Made by a program: the position numbers and the translations under genes. A DNA stretch of 35,524 bases. Origin: Alphaproteobacteria bacterium. Its GTDB lineage: Bacteria > Pseudomonadota > Alphaproteobacteria > Rhizobiales > Beijerinckiaceae. The DNA lies in NCBI GenBank assembly GCA_016870035.1, contig VGCJ01000014.1, forward strand, positions 1 through 35,524, written 5' to 3'. The notes under the pieces are model-generated. The model made no database searches. It saw nothing but the letters and a program-made list of their open reading frames with translations, and had not been told where the DNA came from. Of the stretch, positions 19,720 through 27,603 are shown piece after piece (within the stretch, counting starts at the first letter, position 1; each line of letters begins with the position of its first letter).

Positions 19720-20577
19720 ATGAATTATCGCCATGCGTTTCATGCCGGCAATTTTGCAGATGTTTTAAAACATATTGCACTCACGCGGTGTCTTATTCAT
19801 CTGAAAGAGAAATCCGCTCCGTTCCGGGTGATTGATACGCATGCAGGCTCAGGCTTTTATCATCTCACATCAAAAGAAGCCGCGCGAACTGGTGAATGGC
19901 AAAGCGGTATTGGTCGCCTTCTCGCTACCGAATTGCCGATTGAGATCGCAGATCTTCTTTCGTCCTATCGGGAAGCGGTTGATCGTGTAAGATCTTTTCA
20001 CGGCGATGATGTCTATCCCGGCTCTCCGGAAATCGCGCGCGGGTTGCTGCGTGGTGAAGATCGGTTGATCCTTGTTGAAAAGCATCCTGAAGATGCGCGC
20101 CAAGCGAAAGAGAATTTTGCGTTTGATGGACGCGTGAAACTGCTTGAGCGTGACGCCTATGAGGCTCTCAATGCATTGTTGCCGCCGAAAGAAAGGCGCG
20201 GTCTCATTTTAATTGATCCGCCCTATGAAGAGCGCGATGAATTCACACGTGTCATTGATGCGCTCAGTCATGCTTGTCGGAAATTTTCAACCGGCATCTA
20301 TGCGATCTGGTATCCGTTGAAAGCGGGATTACCTGTTGATGCCTTCTACAAGGATGTCGTCAATTCTGAGTTTCCGAAAATTCTTCGCATTGAACAATGG
20401 GTGCGCGATGAGCGGGCGGGCGATGGTTTGGCCGGATCAGGCCTCTTGATCATCAATCCGCCGTGGAAGCTTAAAGATGAAATGACAAGTATTTTGGCTT
20501 TTCTCGACAAAGTTCTGAGCCTGGGAGCCGGACACAAAGTCAGATGCGACTGGTTGGTGCCCGAAATATCGAAGTGA
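19720..20577 (+). CDS. rlmJ: 23S rRNA (adenine(2030)-N6)-methyltransferase RlmJ
   Basis: The 285-residue product methylates A2030 of 23S rRNA with S-adenosylmethionine. It opens with the family hallmark MNYRHAFHAGNFADVLKH, followed by VIDTHAGSGFYHL as SAM-binding motif I and LILIDPPYEERDEF as the DPPY catalytic motif of N6-adenine methyltransferases. WYPLKAGLPVDAF and GSGLLIINPPWKL are further conserved stretches. Length matches the E. coli protein. The ATG at 19720 is chosen over a TTG at 19717. An 11-base sequence covering the start, TTTAGTTGATG, also occurs 28 bases upstream. Confidence 0.93.
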   Translation: MNYRHAFHAGNFADVLKHIALTRCLIHLKEKSAPFRVIDTHAGSGFYHLTSKEAARTGEWQSGIGRLLATELPIEIADLLSSYREAVDRVRSFHGDDVYPGSPEIARGLLRGEDRLILVEKHPEDARQAKENFAFDGRVKLLERDAYEALNALLPPKERRGLILIDPPYEERDEFTRVIDALSHACRKFSTGIYAIWYPLKAGLPVDAFYKDVVNSEFPKILRIEQWVRDERAGDGLAGSGLLIINPPWKLKDEMTSILAFLDKVLSLGAGHKVRCDWLVPEISK

Positions 20578-20684
20578 GCTTTGCGGACAAGCTGGAGCAT
20601 AGCGCTGGCCGAACGCGCGCGGGCCTGCTAGGATTTGCTATTCAATACATAAAGATTTGTAATTAGGGTTGAGGAGACTGAGTT

Positions 20685-21287
20685 ATGATTTTGCGTTCAG
20701 CGCCCGCGTCCCCTTTTGGACGCAAAGTGAAAATGGCAGCCCATATTGTCGGTGTCATTGATCGGATCAAGGTTGTGAATGCCGACACGTTGAGTGCCGA
20801 AGATGATTTGCGTCAACAAAATCCGCTTGGCAAAATTCCCACTCTTATTCTTGATGATGGACGCGTGATTTATGATTCTCGCGTCATTGTTGAATATATC
20901 GATCATCTTGATGGCGGAGGACGCGTCATTCCGGTGAAAAGCCCGGATCGGTTTGATGTACTTGTCATGCAATCCTTGGCTGACGGCATTATGGATGCTG
21001 CGATTTTACAGATTTATGAATTGCGTTTCCGTACCGAGGATCGTCGCGAACAAAAATGGGTTTCGCATCAAGCGGGAAAAGTTGAGCGTGCACTTGCGGC
21101 GCTTGAAGCTAATCCGCCGCATCTGTCACCCGTTCCGCACATTGGAACCGTCGCGGTCGCATGCGCTCTCGGTTATCTTGATTTCCGTTTCGAAGGCGCT
21201 TGGAGAAAGCAACATCCACGCCTCGTGGCATGGCTCGACGATTTTGCTGCGCGTGTCCCCTCATTTGCAACAACCGCGCCACACTAA
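20685..21287 (+). CDS. Glutathione S-transferase family protein
   Basis: This 200-residue protein has the two-domain GST layout. The thioredoxin-like N-terminal domain starts LRSAPASPFGRKVKMAAH, where Ser/Ala residues take the place of the catalytic Cys or Tyr region, then NPLGKIPTLILDDGRVIYDSRVIVEYID, carrying the cis-Pro and the Glu/Asp-Ser glutathione-contact motif (here YDSRVI). The helical C-terminal domain ends with VACALGYLDFRF and HPRLVAWLDDF, the usual GST N-capping region. GAGGAG lies just upstream of the ATG at 20685. The substrate cannot be predicted; bacterial GSTs of this type serve detoxification or redox roles. Confidence 0.88.
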   Translation: MILRSAPASPFGRKVKMAAHIVGVIDRIKVVNADTLSAEDDLRQQNPLGKIPTLILDDGRVIYDSRVIVEYIDHLDGGGRVIPVKSPDRFDVLVMQSLADGIMDAAILQIYELRFRTEDRREQKWVSHQAGKVERALAALEANPPHLSPVPHIGTVAVACALGYLDFRFEGAWRKQHPRLVAWLDDFAARVPSFATTAPH

Positions 21288-21309
21288 TTTGCGACCACAA
21301 AAAACATAC

Positions 21310-21338
21310 AAAAACTTGCTTCGCCAAGAAGCACGTTT
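21310..21338. terminator. Likely bidirectional terminator between GST and outer-membrane genes
   Basis: TGCTTC (21317-21322) and GAAGCA (21328-21333) pair around GCCAA. On the minus strand AGTTTTTG follows the stem; on the plus strand CGTTTTCC follows. The short 6-bp stem makes it a modest terminator for the two converging genes. Confidence 0.5.
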
Positions 21339-21363
21339 TCCGTATTCAAAGACATGTTTCAGT

Positions 21364-22005
21364 TCAGAATTTGTAATTCAGACCGACACGAACAAGGCCC
21401 CAATCCGCACCTGATGAACCACCGCCTGACGGAATGTCTTTTTCTTCAATATGAATATAAAGCGCTTCGGCTTTTGCGGTCCAAGGTCCCGTGATCACAG
21501 TTTCAACACCACCGCCAAGCGCGTAACCATTATGGTAATTATCGACTGTTGATCCACCGTTGGAATCGTGTGTTGTCGCGCCGGTATAACCAGCCGTGAA
21601 ATAAGGCATCGTCTCGTTCATCGCATACCCAACGCGGCCACGAAATGTATTGAGATAACGTGCTTCGCTTGAACCGGTACTACTGCCTTTGATGTTGCCG
21701 AGTGAAAGATCAGCTTCGAGCCCGTAAACCCAATTATTTTGTGCTTGGTAATTCACGCCACCCGTGACGCCCAAAGTGCCGCCGGTGGGATTGCCATACA
21801 CATCCTTGCCTTCTTTGGTGAAATTGCCAAAGCCTAAACCCGTATGGAGCCCGCCATAGACATCCGTCCAATTCGACATTTTTCGGACGAGAGTCGGAAT
21901 GGTTTGGGGAGCTGCCTTTTTGCTCGGAAGATCCGCCACATAGGCTGTGGTGCCAACAACAAGAAGCATGGCCGTTGCCGAAGAAAGACGTGAAAGCAAA
22001 GACAT
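21364..22005 (-). CDS. Outer-membrane beta-barrel protein, Omp25/31-like
   Basis: This 213-residue protein has a signal-like N-terminus (MSLLSRLSSATAMLLVVG...) and a body of alternating aromatic and small residues typical of small barrels. Family-like stretches include DVYGGLHTGLGFGN, GGVNYQAQNNWVYGLEADLSLGNIKG, FRGRVGYAMNETMPYFTAGYTG, GYALGGGVETVITGPWTAKAEALYIH and the C-terminal strand VRVGLNYKF, with terminal Phe as the barrel-assembly signal. This resembles the Omp25/Omp31 and porin-like proteins abundant in Hyphomicrobiales. GAGGAG sits eight bases before the ATG at 22005. Residues 25-45 (Lys/Pro-rich) form a longer than usual linker before the first strand. A second barrel gene follows upstream on the same strand. 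Confidence 0.83.
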   Translation of the reverse strand: MSLLSRLSSATAMLLVVGTTAYVADLPSKKAAPQTIPTLVRKMSNWTDVYGGLHTGLGFGNFTKEGKDVYGNPTGGTLGVTGGVNYQAQNNWVYGLEADLSLGNIKGSSTGSSEARYLNTFRGRVGYAMNETMPYFTAGYTGATTHDSNGGSTVDNYHNGYALGGGVETVITGPWTAKAEALYIHIEEKDIPSGGGSSGADWGLVRVGLNYKF

Positions 22006-22093
22006 GGTATGAACTCCTCGAATTTCATGAACCCGATGAGCGATGCGCTCACGAGTTTAAGGTTACGCTGACGCTGACACGTCAACGTGCATG

Positions 22094-22126
22094 AGCCCGT
22101 TTCATCTCAGAAGCGGGCTTAATTTT
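22094..22126 (+). terminator. Terminator-like hairpin facing the plus strand upstream of an omp gene
   Basis: AGCCCGTTTC (22094-22103) pairs with GAAGCGGGCT (22110-22119) over 10 positions with one G-T wobble, loop ATCTCA, followed on the plus strand by TAATTTT. It lies 89 bases upstream of the minus-strand omp gene (start 22005) and has no plus-strand gene to terminate. It may instead be a leader or spacer hairpin on the minus strand. Confidence 0.45.
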
Positions 22127-22195
22127 GGAAAAGTGATGATCGAAAGAGGAAATGCCGGGGCAGAAATTTGGTTCCCGGATTTATCGTTAATGAAT

Positions 22196-22232
22196 GATAA
22201 AAGGACTACGGTTGACGAGACTTCGTAACCGT
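22196..22232 (-). terminator. Terminator after the second outer-membrane barrel gene
   Basis: On the minus strand ACGGTT-ACGA pairs with TCGT-C-AACCGT around AGTC (plus-strand arms 22208-22218 and 22223-22232), followed by AGTCCTTTTATC. It starts seven bases beyond the stop codon of the barrel gene at 22239. The single bulged base weakens it slightly. Confidence 0.6.
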
Positions 22233-22238
22233 CAAGCC

Positions 22239-22835
22239 TCAGAATTTATAAGAGATTCCGAATCGAAATAAGTTTGTTTTCGTATCGAGAGAAACGGTTG
22301 ATCCATTTGCAAGATAATTTGAGGCGGCAAGATCATAATGCAAGAATTCGCCACGCAAGACGAAATTCTGCATTGCGAAGGTTTCGACGCCCGCGCCATA
22401 AACAACGCCATATTTTATCGCGTCGGTAGAATTCACATTGGTGTAATTGGTTCCACTGATCGCCACACCCAAAGTGCCGTAAGCGAGATTGTTGCTGAAG
22501 GCATAACCACCGCGGCCGCGACCTGAAGCGGTCCAAGATTGAGTAAAGCTTTCGCTTGTTGAACTGTTTTTGACTTGTGACGAGTCGAAGTCGCCCTCAA
22601 GCCCGCCAACAAATTGTCCACTTTGGACGTTCATTCCGCCATGGGCCCCATAAACCGTGCCGCCTGTTGTCAGCGACCCTGCGGTGCCAAGACCCGCGCC
22701 CCCATGAATGCCGATATAGCCGCCTTGCCAATTCGAAACGCCATCGGTCGAGAACAAACCACCCGCGAAAGAGGGGCTTGAGAGGCTCGCGGCCAAAATT
22801 ATTCCAAGGCCATATCGATTAAGTGGGCGGGTCAT
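22239..22835 (-). CDS. Outer-membrane beta-barrel protein, second Omp25/31-like copy
   Basis: The 198-residue product has a clear signal peptide (MTRPLNRYGLGIILAASL then SSPSFA) and a barrel body: NWQGGYIGIHGGAGLG, GGMNVQSGQFVGGLEGDFD, ASGRGRGGYAFSNNLAYGTLGVAI, YGAGVETFAMQNFVLRGEFLHYD and the C-terminal FRFGISYKF. It shares the plan of the neighbour at 21364 but little close identity, so this is an old duplication or two separate family members. I use the ATG at 22835; a GTG at 22844 is also open. No strong ribosome-binding site is visible at either. It should be exported by Sec and assembled by BAM. Confidence 0.82.
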   Translation of the reverse strand: MTRPLNRYGLGIILAASLSSPSFAGGLFSTDGVSNWQGGYIGIHGGAGLGTAGSLTTGGTVYGAHGGMNVQSGQFVGGLEGDFDSSQVKNSSTSESFTQSWTASGRGRGGYAFSNNLAYGTLGVAISGTNYTNVNSTDAIKYGVVYGAGVETFAMQNFVLRGEFLHYDLAASNYLANGSTVSLDTKTNLFRFGISYKF

Positions 22836-23032
22836 CGTGATCACTCTGGACCGGACAGGTTACAAGGCTTACGTCCGACTCCGAGAATTTTATCAATCTC
22901 GGGATCCACCCCTAAGCGATGCCTCAAAATATGGTCAACAGAAGGTAAACCGATTGCCTGTTTCATCCGTGAGAGGTTCATGCGATAAGCAGATCCGTAT
23001 GTTTTCGGATCGACCCTTTACCAAGGTAATTT

Positions 23033-23803
23033 ATGACCGAGTTAACTCCTTCACCCAGCGCGCGTAAGACCGCCCTTGTAACCGGCGCTTTGCGTCGAGT
23101 GGGTGCCACGATCGCCAAGAGGCTCGCGGTTTCGGGCTATCAGGTGATTTGTCATGTGCGAAATGGTTCGGTCGAAGCGGATCAACTCGTCGCTCAAATT
23201 ACCTCTTCAGGAGGTGCAGCTCATATTGTTGAAGCGGATCTTGTGGACGTTGACGCGCGTTCAAAAATGATGGCAGGGATTGGCGAACGCTTTGGGGCGC
23301 TTGATCTTCTCGTCAATAATGCGGCGGCTTTTTCATCGGATCGATTTGAAGACTATTCAGAATCGTCTCTTGATATGCATCTCGCCATCAATCTGAAAGC
23401 GCCGATTGATCTTGCGCGGATATTCGCGCGCCTGGCGTCGAGCAATAATCCGTCGATTGTGAATATTGTCGATCATCGCGTGTTGAAACTCACGCCGCAA
23501 CATTTCACTTATACATTATCAAAAGCTGCACTCCATGCCGCGACGCAAACCATGGCGCAAGCCTTGGCGCCAAAAATCCGCGTCAATGCGATTGGTCCGG
23601 GTCCCACTTTGCCTAATCCTCATGACGGCCAGGCCGGCTTTCGCCATGAAATTGCGGGTGTGCCGTTAAATCACGCGGTCGATCCAAGCGATATTGCCGA
23701 TGCAGTTGTTTATCTTGCTTCCACTCGAAGTGTTACCGGCATTTTGTTGCCTGTTGATGCGGGACAAGCCATCGGTTGGAAAACGCCCGACATTATTGAA
23801 TGA
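23033..23803 (+). CDS. SDR-family oxidoreductase, pteridine-reductase-like
   Basis: This 256-residue protein is a short-chain dehydrogenase with an N-terminal NADP-binding motif VTGALRRVG (16-24), the arginine pair being typical of the FolM/PTR1 pteridine reductases, then NNAA near 95-98 and the catalytic YTLSK with Tyr160 and Lys164. The usual catalytic Ser region reads NIVDHRV: Asp147 lies thirteen residues before Tyr160, the same spacing as Asp181 and Tyr194 in Leishmania PTR1. I infer reduction of a pterin or folate, but a substrate assay is the only proof. AAGG (23023-23026) precedes the ATG. The C-terminal ILLPVDAGQAIGW is typical SDR. Confidence 0.85.
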   Translation: MTELTPSPSARKTALVTGALRRVGATIAKRLAVSGYQVICHVRNGSVEADQLVAQITSSGGAAHIVEADLVDVDARSKMMAGIGERFGALDLLVNNAAAFSSDRFEDYSESSLDMHLAINLKAPIDLARIFARLASSNNPSIVNIVDHRVLKLTPQHFTYTLSKAALHAATQTMAQALAPKIRVNAIGPGPTLPNPHDGQAGFRHEIAGVPLNHAVDPSDIADAVVYLASTRSVTGILLPVDAGQAIGWKTPDIIE

Positions 23804-23809
23804 AGCCGT

Positions 23810-24595
23810 TCAGTCAGTAAGAGCAATCGCCGCAATCAAACGTCCGTAATCCGCTTCTTTGCGATGTGTAGTGCGACGGAAACTGAAAAATCTTTCTTCA
23901 TCCGTATAGGTACAAAGCGCGAGATTTTCGATGTTTCCGACGCGTGCTTTTTCCAAGCGATCGATGATATAAGCGGGTAAATCGAAATGATATTTTCCGT
24001 TTTTTGTTTGCGTGGTGAAAAAGCAGTTCGAATTTTTATCGGTTGAAAGAAATGTCTCGCGGAATTCAGGCCCGACCTCGTAAGCGCTTTGACTGATTGT
24101 AGGTCCAAGCGTCACATGAATGCGAGAACGTTCCGCACCCAACTCTTCCATCGCGAGAAGGGTCGAGTCGATCACGCCATAAAGCGCACCCTTCCATCCG
24201 GCATGAGCCGCTCCTATCACGCGTGCGTGAGGATCTGCAAAGAGAAGCGGGCCACAATCAGCGGTGCCGATGCCAAGCGCTAAGCCCGTCAGATTGGTGA
24301 CCATCGCATCAGCGCGGGGGCGCTGATCGAGCGACCAAGGCTCATTCACTTTCACGCATGTCGCGGAATGAATTTGATAAAGGCTCAAGAGATGATGATC
24401 ATTCACGCCAAGTGTTCTGGCCATACGAGCGCGATTTTCAATGACTGATTGCGGACCATCGGATGAACCGATGCCGCCATTCAAACTCCGATATAATCCT
24501 TGCGATACACCACCTTCGCGCGTGAAGAAACCATGCACAAGGCCTTTATGCTGCAGAGTGGACGTCATAAGAGGACGAGGCATCGCGTCAGTCAT
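23810..24595 (-). CDS. pgeF: PgeF (YfiH/laccase-domain) purine nucleoside phosphorylase or peptidoglycan editing factor
   Basis: The 261-residue product belongs to the multicopper-oxidase-like YfiH family, once named polyphenol oxidase; members have been shown to act on purine nucleosides and E. coli YfiH to edit peptidoglycan precursors. The conserved metal site is present: His in YQIHSATC, Cys in GIGTADCGPLLF and His in AAHAGWKGALYG. N-terminal HGFFTREGGVSQG and C-terminal FFSFRRTTHRKEADYGR are also typical. Start ATG 24595 lies four bases after the midA stop, so the two are coupled. It converges on the SDR gene with six bases between the stops. Confidence 0.92.
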   Translation of the reverse strand: MTDAMPRPLMTSTLQHKGLVHGFFTREGGVSQGLYRSLNGGIGSSDGPQSVIENRARMARTLGVNDHHLLSLYQIHSATCVKVNEPWSLDQRPRADAMVTNLTGLALGIGTADCGPLLFADPHARVIGAAHAGWKGALYGVIDSTLLAMEELGAERSRIHVTLGPTISQSAYEVGPEFRETFLSTDKNSNCFFTTQTKNGKYHFDLPAYIIDRLEKARVGNIENLALCTYTDEERFFSFRRTTHRKEADYGRLIAAIALTD

Positions 24596-24599
24596 GGGA

Positions 24600-25664
24600 T
24601 CAAAATCCAGCCGGTGTTGGCCATTCTTTACCCGAAATGGCGAGTGCTTTGAAGAGATGACCCATGCCGGTGCTTGTGGGTTCCATCAATCTCTCCCGAG
24701 CTTTCCGAATATCATTCGCCTGTTGGGGTGAGGCTTTTCGAATGAGAGTCTCGACGCGTGTGTCGATACCCAAACGATCTAGCAATTCCGCTTGCGAGAT
24801 CGGGCCGTGGGTGCGCGCGCCACTCTCACGCGTGGCAAGTTCAAGAGATTCAAAATTCACATGAACTGTGAGATCCGCTTCTCCCGGCGTTTCAAGCGGA
24901 TTGACAAATTCATGCGCTTTCAATGCTTGCAACGTGTCACCGAAACCGGATTGCGTATAACCATAATCAATGATGAGTCCGGCACCACCAAACTGAGCAA
25001 GATGGCGCGCGAGATCACGCATGATTGTTTCGCTGATCGGTGCATATTCGAGAATATCACCTTCACTGCCACCGGGCCCCGACATGCGCATCGATTCTTG
25101 CGCCAGACCAAATATCAATGAGTCGTTCTCGGTGCCGATCAAACATTCATGCCACGCCTGATTGCGTTTCTGAAACTGCCTAATCGGTAATGCATCAAAA
25201 AATTCATTAGCGAGAATGATGGTGGGCTTTTCCGGAAGCGTTGCGATGGTCGTGGCCCATTCAATGCGCGGATGGGCGTCGGCAAGTGTTTGTTTTTGAA
25301 TGGCGCCCAGCACCGGGCTCATTTCAACAAGTGTCACCTGAAGCGCGTCGTGAAATCCTGTAACGGCTTTGGTTGCGCGCAAAACATCACTCATCAAAGT
25401 GCCACGACCGGGCCCGAGTTCAACAAGTGAGATGGAAGGTTGACTGGCGCGTAGCCACAGATCAGCGCTCCAGAGGCCGATGAGCTCACCAAACATTTGC
25501 GAAATTTCGGGCGAGGTTGTGAAATCACCAGACGCGCCCAAAGGATCGCGCGTCATATAATAACCATGCTGCGGGTCACCCAGAGCGAGCGCCATATACC
25601 GCTCGACGTTGATAGGCCCCTCTTGCCTGATGATCTCGATGATGCGTTGGCGCAAAGCGCTCAT
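24600..25664 (-). CDS. MidA/NDUFAF7-like SAM-dependent methyltransferase
   Basis: This 354-residue protein matches the MidA (NDUFAF7) family, whose mitochondrial members methylate an arginine of the complex I subunit NDUFS2. Typical features are RQEGPINVERYMALALGDPQHGYY, FTTSPEISQMFGELIG, the SAM-binding LVELGPGRGTLMSDVL, LANEFFDALPIRQFQ, and LIIDYGYTQSGFGDTLQALKAH. The ATG at 25664 overlaps the lgt stop in an ATGA arrangement; a longer frame from 25706 lies entirely inside lgt and adds no conserved residues. Lgt-midA-pgeF is a well-kept order in Hyphomicrobiales. The bacterial substrate is not known, so complex I is inference. Confidence 0.9.
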   Translation of the reverse strand: MSALRQRIIEIIRQEGPINVERYMALALGDPQHGYYMTRDPLGASGDFTTSPEISQMFGELIGLWSADLWLRASQPSISLVELGPGRGTLMSDVLRATKAVTGFHDALQVTLVEMSPVLGAIQKQTLADAHPRIEWATTIATLPEKPTIILANEFFDALPIRQFQKRNQAWHECLIGTENDSLIFGLAQESMRMSGPGGSEGDILEYAPISETIMRDLARHLAQFGGAGLIIDYGYTQSGFGDTLQALKAHEFVNPLETPGEADLTVHVNFESLELATRESGARTHGPISQAELLDRLGIDTRVETLIRKASPQQANDIRKARERLMEPTSTGMGHLFKALAISGKEWPTPAGF

Positions 25665-26482
25665 GGATTTTTTGCCTCTGCGCGGAAACTTCTGATCACC
25701 AGCCACAGGCCGACCAACGCCATTGGTAATGAAAGCACCATGCCCATCGTGAAGCTGCAGGGCAAGGCTTCGGTAAGCGGATCGGGATCACGATAAAGTT
25801 CAGCGAAACTCCGCGCGAGCGCGTAAAGAATTCCGAAAAGTCCGGCGAGCAACCCTGATCGTTTCAATCCGCCTTTCATCGCAATGAAACCAATAATCAC
25901 GAAGATGAGTAAACCTTCTAAGCCGGCTTCATAAAGTTGGCTTGGATGACGCGGCAGATCATCGGCACGTGGAAAAATCATCGCCCAAGGAACATCGGTT
26001 GGACGTCCCCATAATTCGCCATTGATGAAATTCGCGATGCGACCAAAAAATATTCCAATGGGTGCAACAATGGCAGCGATGTCGAAGAGATACAGAAGCG
26101 GCACTTTTCGATGCCACGAGAGAAAACTCATCGCGAGTAATGCACCAATGAAGCCGCCATGAAAGGCCATGCCGCCATGCCACACGGCAAAAATTTCTGC
26201 GGGGTGATTGCTGAAATATTCAAGATCATAAAAGACGACTTGGCCAAGCCGACCACCAATCACAATGCCGAAAGCCATATAAACCAAGAGGTCATCAATC
26301 GCTAATCGATCAGGATGTTCACGTGTGCCCCAAAGATGATCTCTGGAAACAAGTGCGATGGCCAAGCGCCATCCGAGCAAGAGGCCCGTAATATAGGCAA
26401 GCGCATACCAGCGAATGGCGAAGGGGCCGAATTCAACAAGAACCGGATCAATCTGCGGGAAGGGAATTACGAAAAAAGGCAT
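25661..26482 (-). CDS. lgt: Prolipoprotein diacylglyceryl transferase
   Basis: The 273-residue membrane enzyme transfers diacylglycerol from phosphatidylglycerol to the lipobox Cys of prolipoproteins, the first step of lipoprotein maturation. About seven hydrophobic helices are visible. Signature regions are IRWYALAYITGLLLG, WHGGMAFHGGFIGALLAM, FFGRIANFINGELWGRPTD with the essential Arg and Glu, and PRHPSQLYEAGLEGLL. The ATG at 26482 has AGGA about five bases upstream. It diverges from ubiK across 168 bases that contain a weak hairpin (GGCTTG 26515-26520 with CAAGCC 26541-26546). Confidence 0.95.
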   Translation of the reverse strand: MPFFVIPFPQIDPVLVEFGPFAIRWYALAYITGLLLGWRLAIALVSRDHLWGTREHPDRLAIDDLLVYMAFGIVIGGRLGQVVFYDLEYFSNHPAEIFAVWHGGMAFHGGFIGALLAMSFLSWHRKVPLLYLFDIAAIVAPIGIFFGRIANFINGELWGRPTDVPWAMIFPRADDLPRHPSQLYEAGLEGLLIFVIIGFIAMKGGLKRSGLLAGLFGILYALARSFAELYRDPDPLTEALPCSFTMGMVLSLPMALVGLWLVIRSFRAEAKNP

Positions 26483-26650
26483 GGGATCCTAAAAGAGTGA
26501 CTGAGTCCGGGCGAGGCTTGCGCCTTTCATTTTCGCCCGTCAAGCCGAGACACAAGCGGCGACTATGGGGTGGCATCGTCATATCATCATGGTAAAAGAA
26601 GACTATATGGTGACGTCGGTTCCGGCGGCTCACTCTTTGAGGGCATGAAG

Positions 26651-26902
26651 ATGACAGCAACGAATAACCCCTTCCTTGATAATCTCTCCCGTTTGATGAC
26701 GGACGCAGCGGGCATGGCGACCGGCATGAAGCGTGAGGCGGAAACCGTGATGCGGGCGCAATTCGAACGTTTGATTCGTGATATGGATGTCGTCTCGCGC
26801 GAAGAGTTCGAAGCGGTGCGTGCGATGGCGATTGCGGCTCGTGAAGAGAATGAGCGATTGGCAGAGCGAATTGCTGAACTCGAATCAAAACAGGGCAAAT
26901 AA
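26651..26902 (+). CDS. ubiK: UbiK/BMFP-family accessory factor
   Basis: This 83-residue protein belongs to the UbiK (YqiC, BMFP) family of membrane-fusogenic, coiled-coil accessory factors; UbiK helps aerobic ubiquinone synthesis in E. coli. It begins NPFLDNLSRLMTDAAGMATG and ends with a coiled-coil segment, MDVVSREEFEAVRAM through EENERLAERIAELESKQ. GAGGG (26639-26643) is seven bases ahead of the ATG at 26651, making that start better than 26645 or the longer reading from 26570. A 10-bp inverted repeat spans its stop codon. Confidence 0.85.
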   Translation: MTATNNPFLDNLSRLMTDAAGMATGMKREAETVMRAQFERLIRDMDVVSREEFEAVRAMAIAAREENERLAERIAELESKQGK

Positions 26903-26912
26903 TTTGATTCGA
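26880..26912. promoter_or_regulatory. Perfect 10-bp inverted repeat across the ubiK stop
   Basis: TCGAATCAAA (26880-26889) and TTTGATTCGA (26903-26912) are exact reverse complements around 13 bases that contain the ubiK stop codon TAA (26900-26902). No T tract follows, so it may be a 3'-end protecting hairpin or a weak terminator. A partial copy, GATTCGA (26930-26936), follows downstream. Confidence 0.5.
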
Positions 26913-27059
26913 ATGTCGATTTACTCCTGATTCGACGGCAAAGGTCTGTGGACAGGGGATTACGGCGATTGTGCGATTCAGCCGAATGCGTGAGCGTCCA
27001 ACCTGCCTGATGGTTTTAAGTCGCCCTTGTCGGGGCGGGCCATTAAGGCAACTGGATGC

Positions 27060-27566
27060 ATGATGTCGATCACTTATTCACATGAAACCGAGCGGGGCGA
27101 ACATCCGCTCGATATGGTCGAGCGGCTCGCTCAACTCAAAGATTTGACCTTCGAGCGCTCGGGCGATGATGAGATCGCCATCTCCGTGCAGGGCCGTTGG
27201 ACGTCTTATGATGTCGCCTTCACTTGGCTTGAAGGCATTGAAGCACTGCATGTGGCATGCGCCTTTGATCTTAAAATTCCCGAACGCCGTCGCATTGAGA
27301 TCGCCGATTTGATGACTCGCATCAATGAGCAATTGTGGATTGGTCATTTTGATATGTGGTCGGAAACAGATGTAGTGATGTTTCGTCATTCACTGATGTT
27401 GTCGGGCGGTGCTGAGCCTTCGGGCGCACAATGCGAAGCTTTGATGAATCTTGCTGTGGATACGTGTGATCGCCATTACCAAGCATTTCAATTAGTGATG
27501 TGGTCCGGAAAATCGCCCGTTGATGCGTTAGCCGTCACGATGTTTGAAACGGTCGGCGAAGCGTAA
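27060..27566 (+). CDS. YbjN-domain protein
   Basis: This 168-residue protein matches the YbjN domain family of small cytoplasmic proteins widespread in Rhizobiales. Visible stretches are ERGEHPLDMVERLAQLKDLTFERSGDDEI, WTSYDVAFTWLEGIEALHVACAFDLKIP, RRIEIADLMTRINEQLWIGHFDMW and FRHSLMLSGG. YbjN is a single-fold family with poorly known function; links to motility and stress in enterics are reported but not transferable here. Start is the ATG at 27060 (or 27063); an earlier reading from 27027 lacks a ribosome-binding site. It sits between ubiK and proC, as in relatives. Confidence 0.82.
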   Translation: MMSITYSHETERGEHPLDMVERLAQLKDLTFERSGDDEIAISVQGRWTSYDVAFTWLEGIEALHVACAFDLKIPERRRIEIADLMTRINEQLWIGHFDMWSETDVVMFRHSLMLSGGAEPSGAQCEALMNLAVDTCDRHYQAFQLVMWSGKSPVDALAVTMFETVGEA

Positions 27567-27603
27567 GTTTTTTTGATCCTTAATTTTGGGAGATCAAATC
27601 ATC

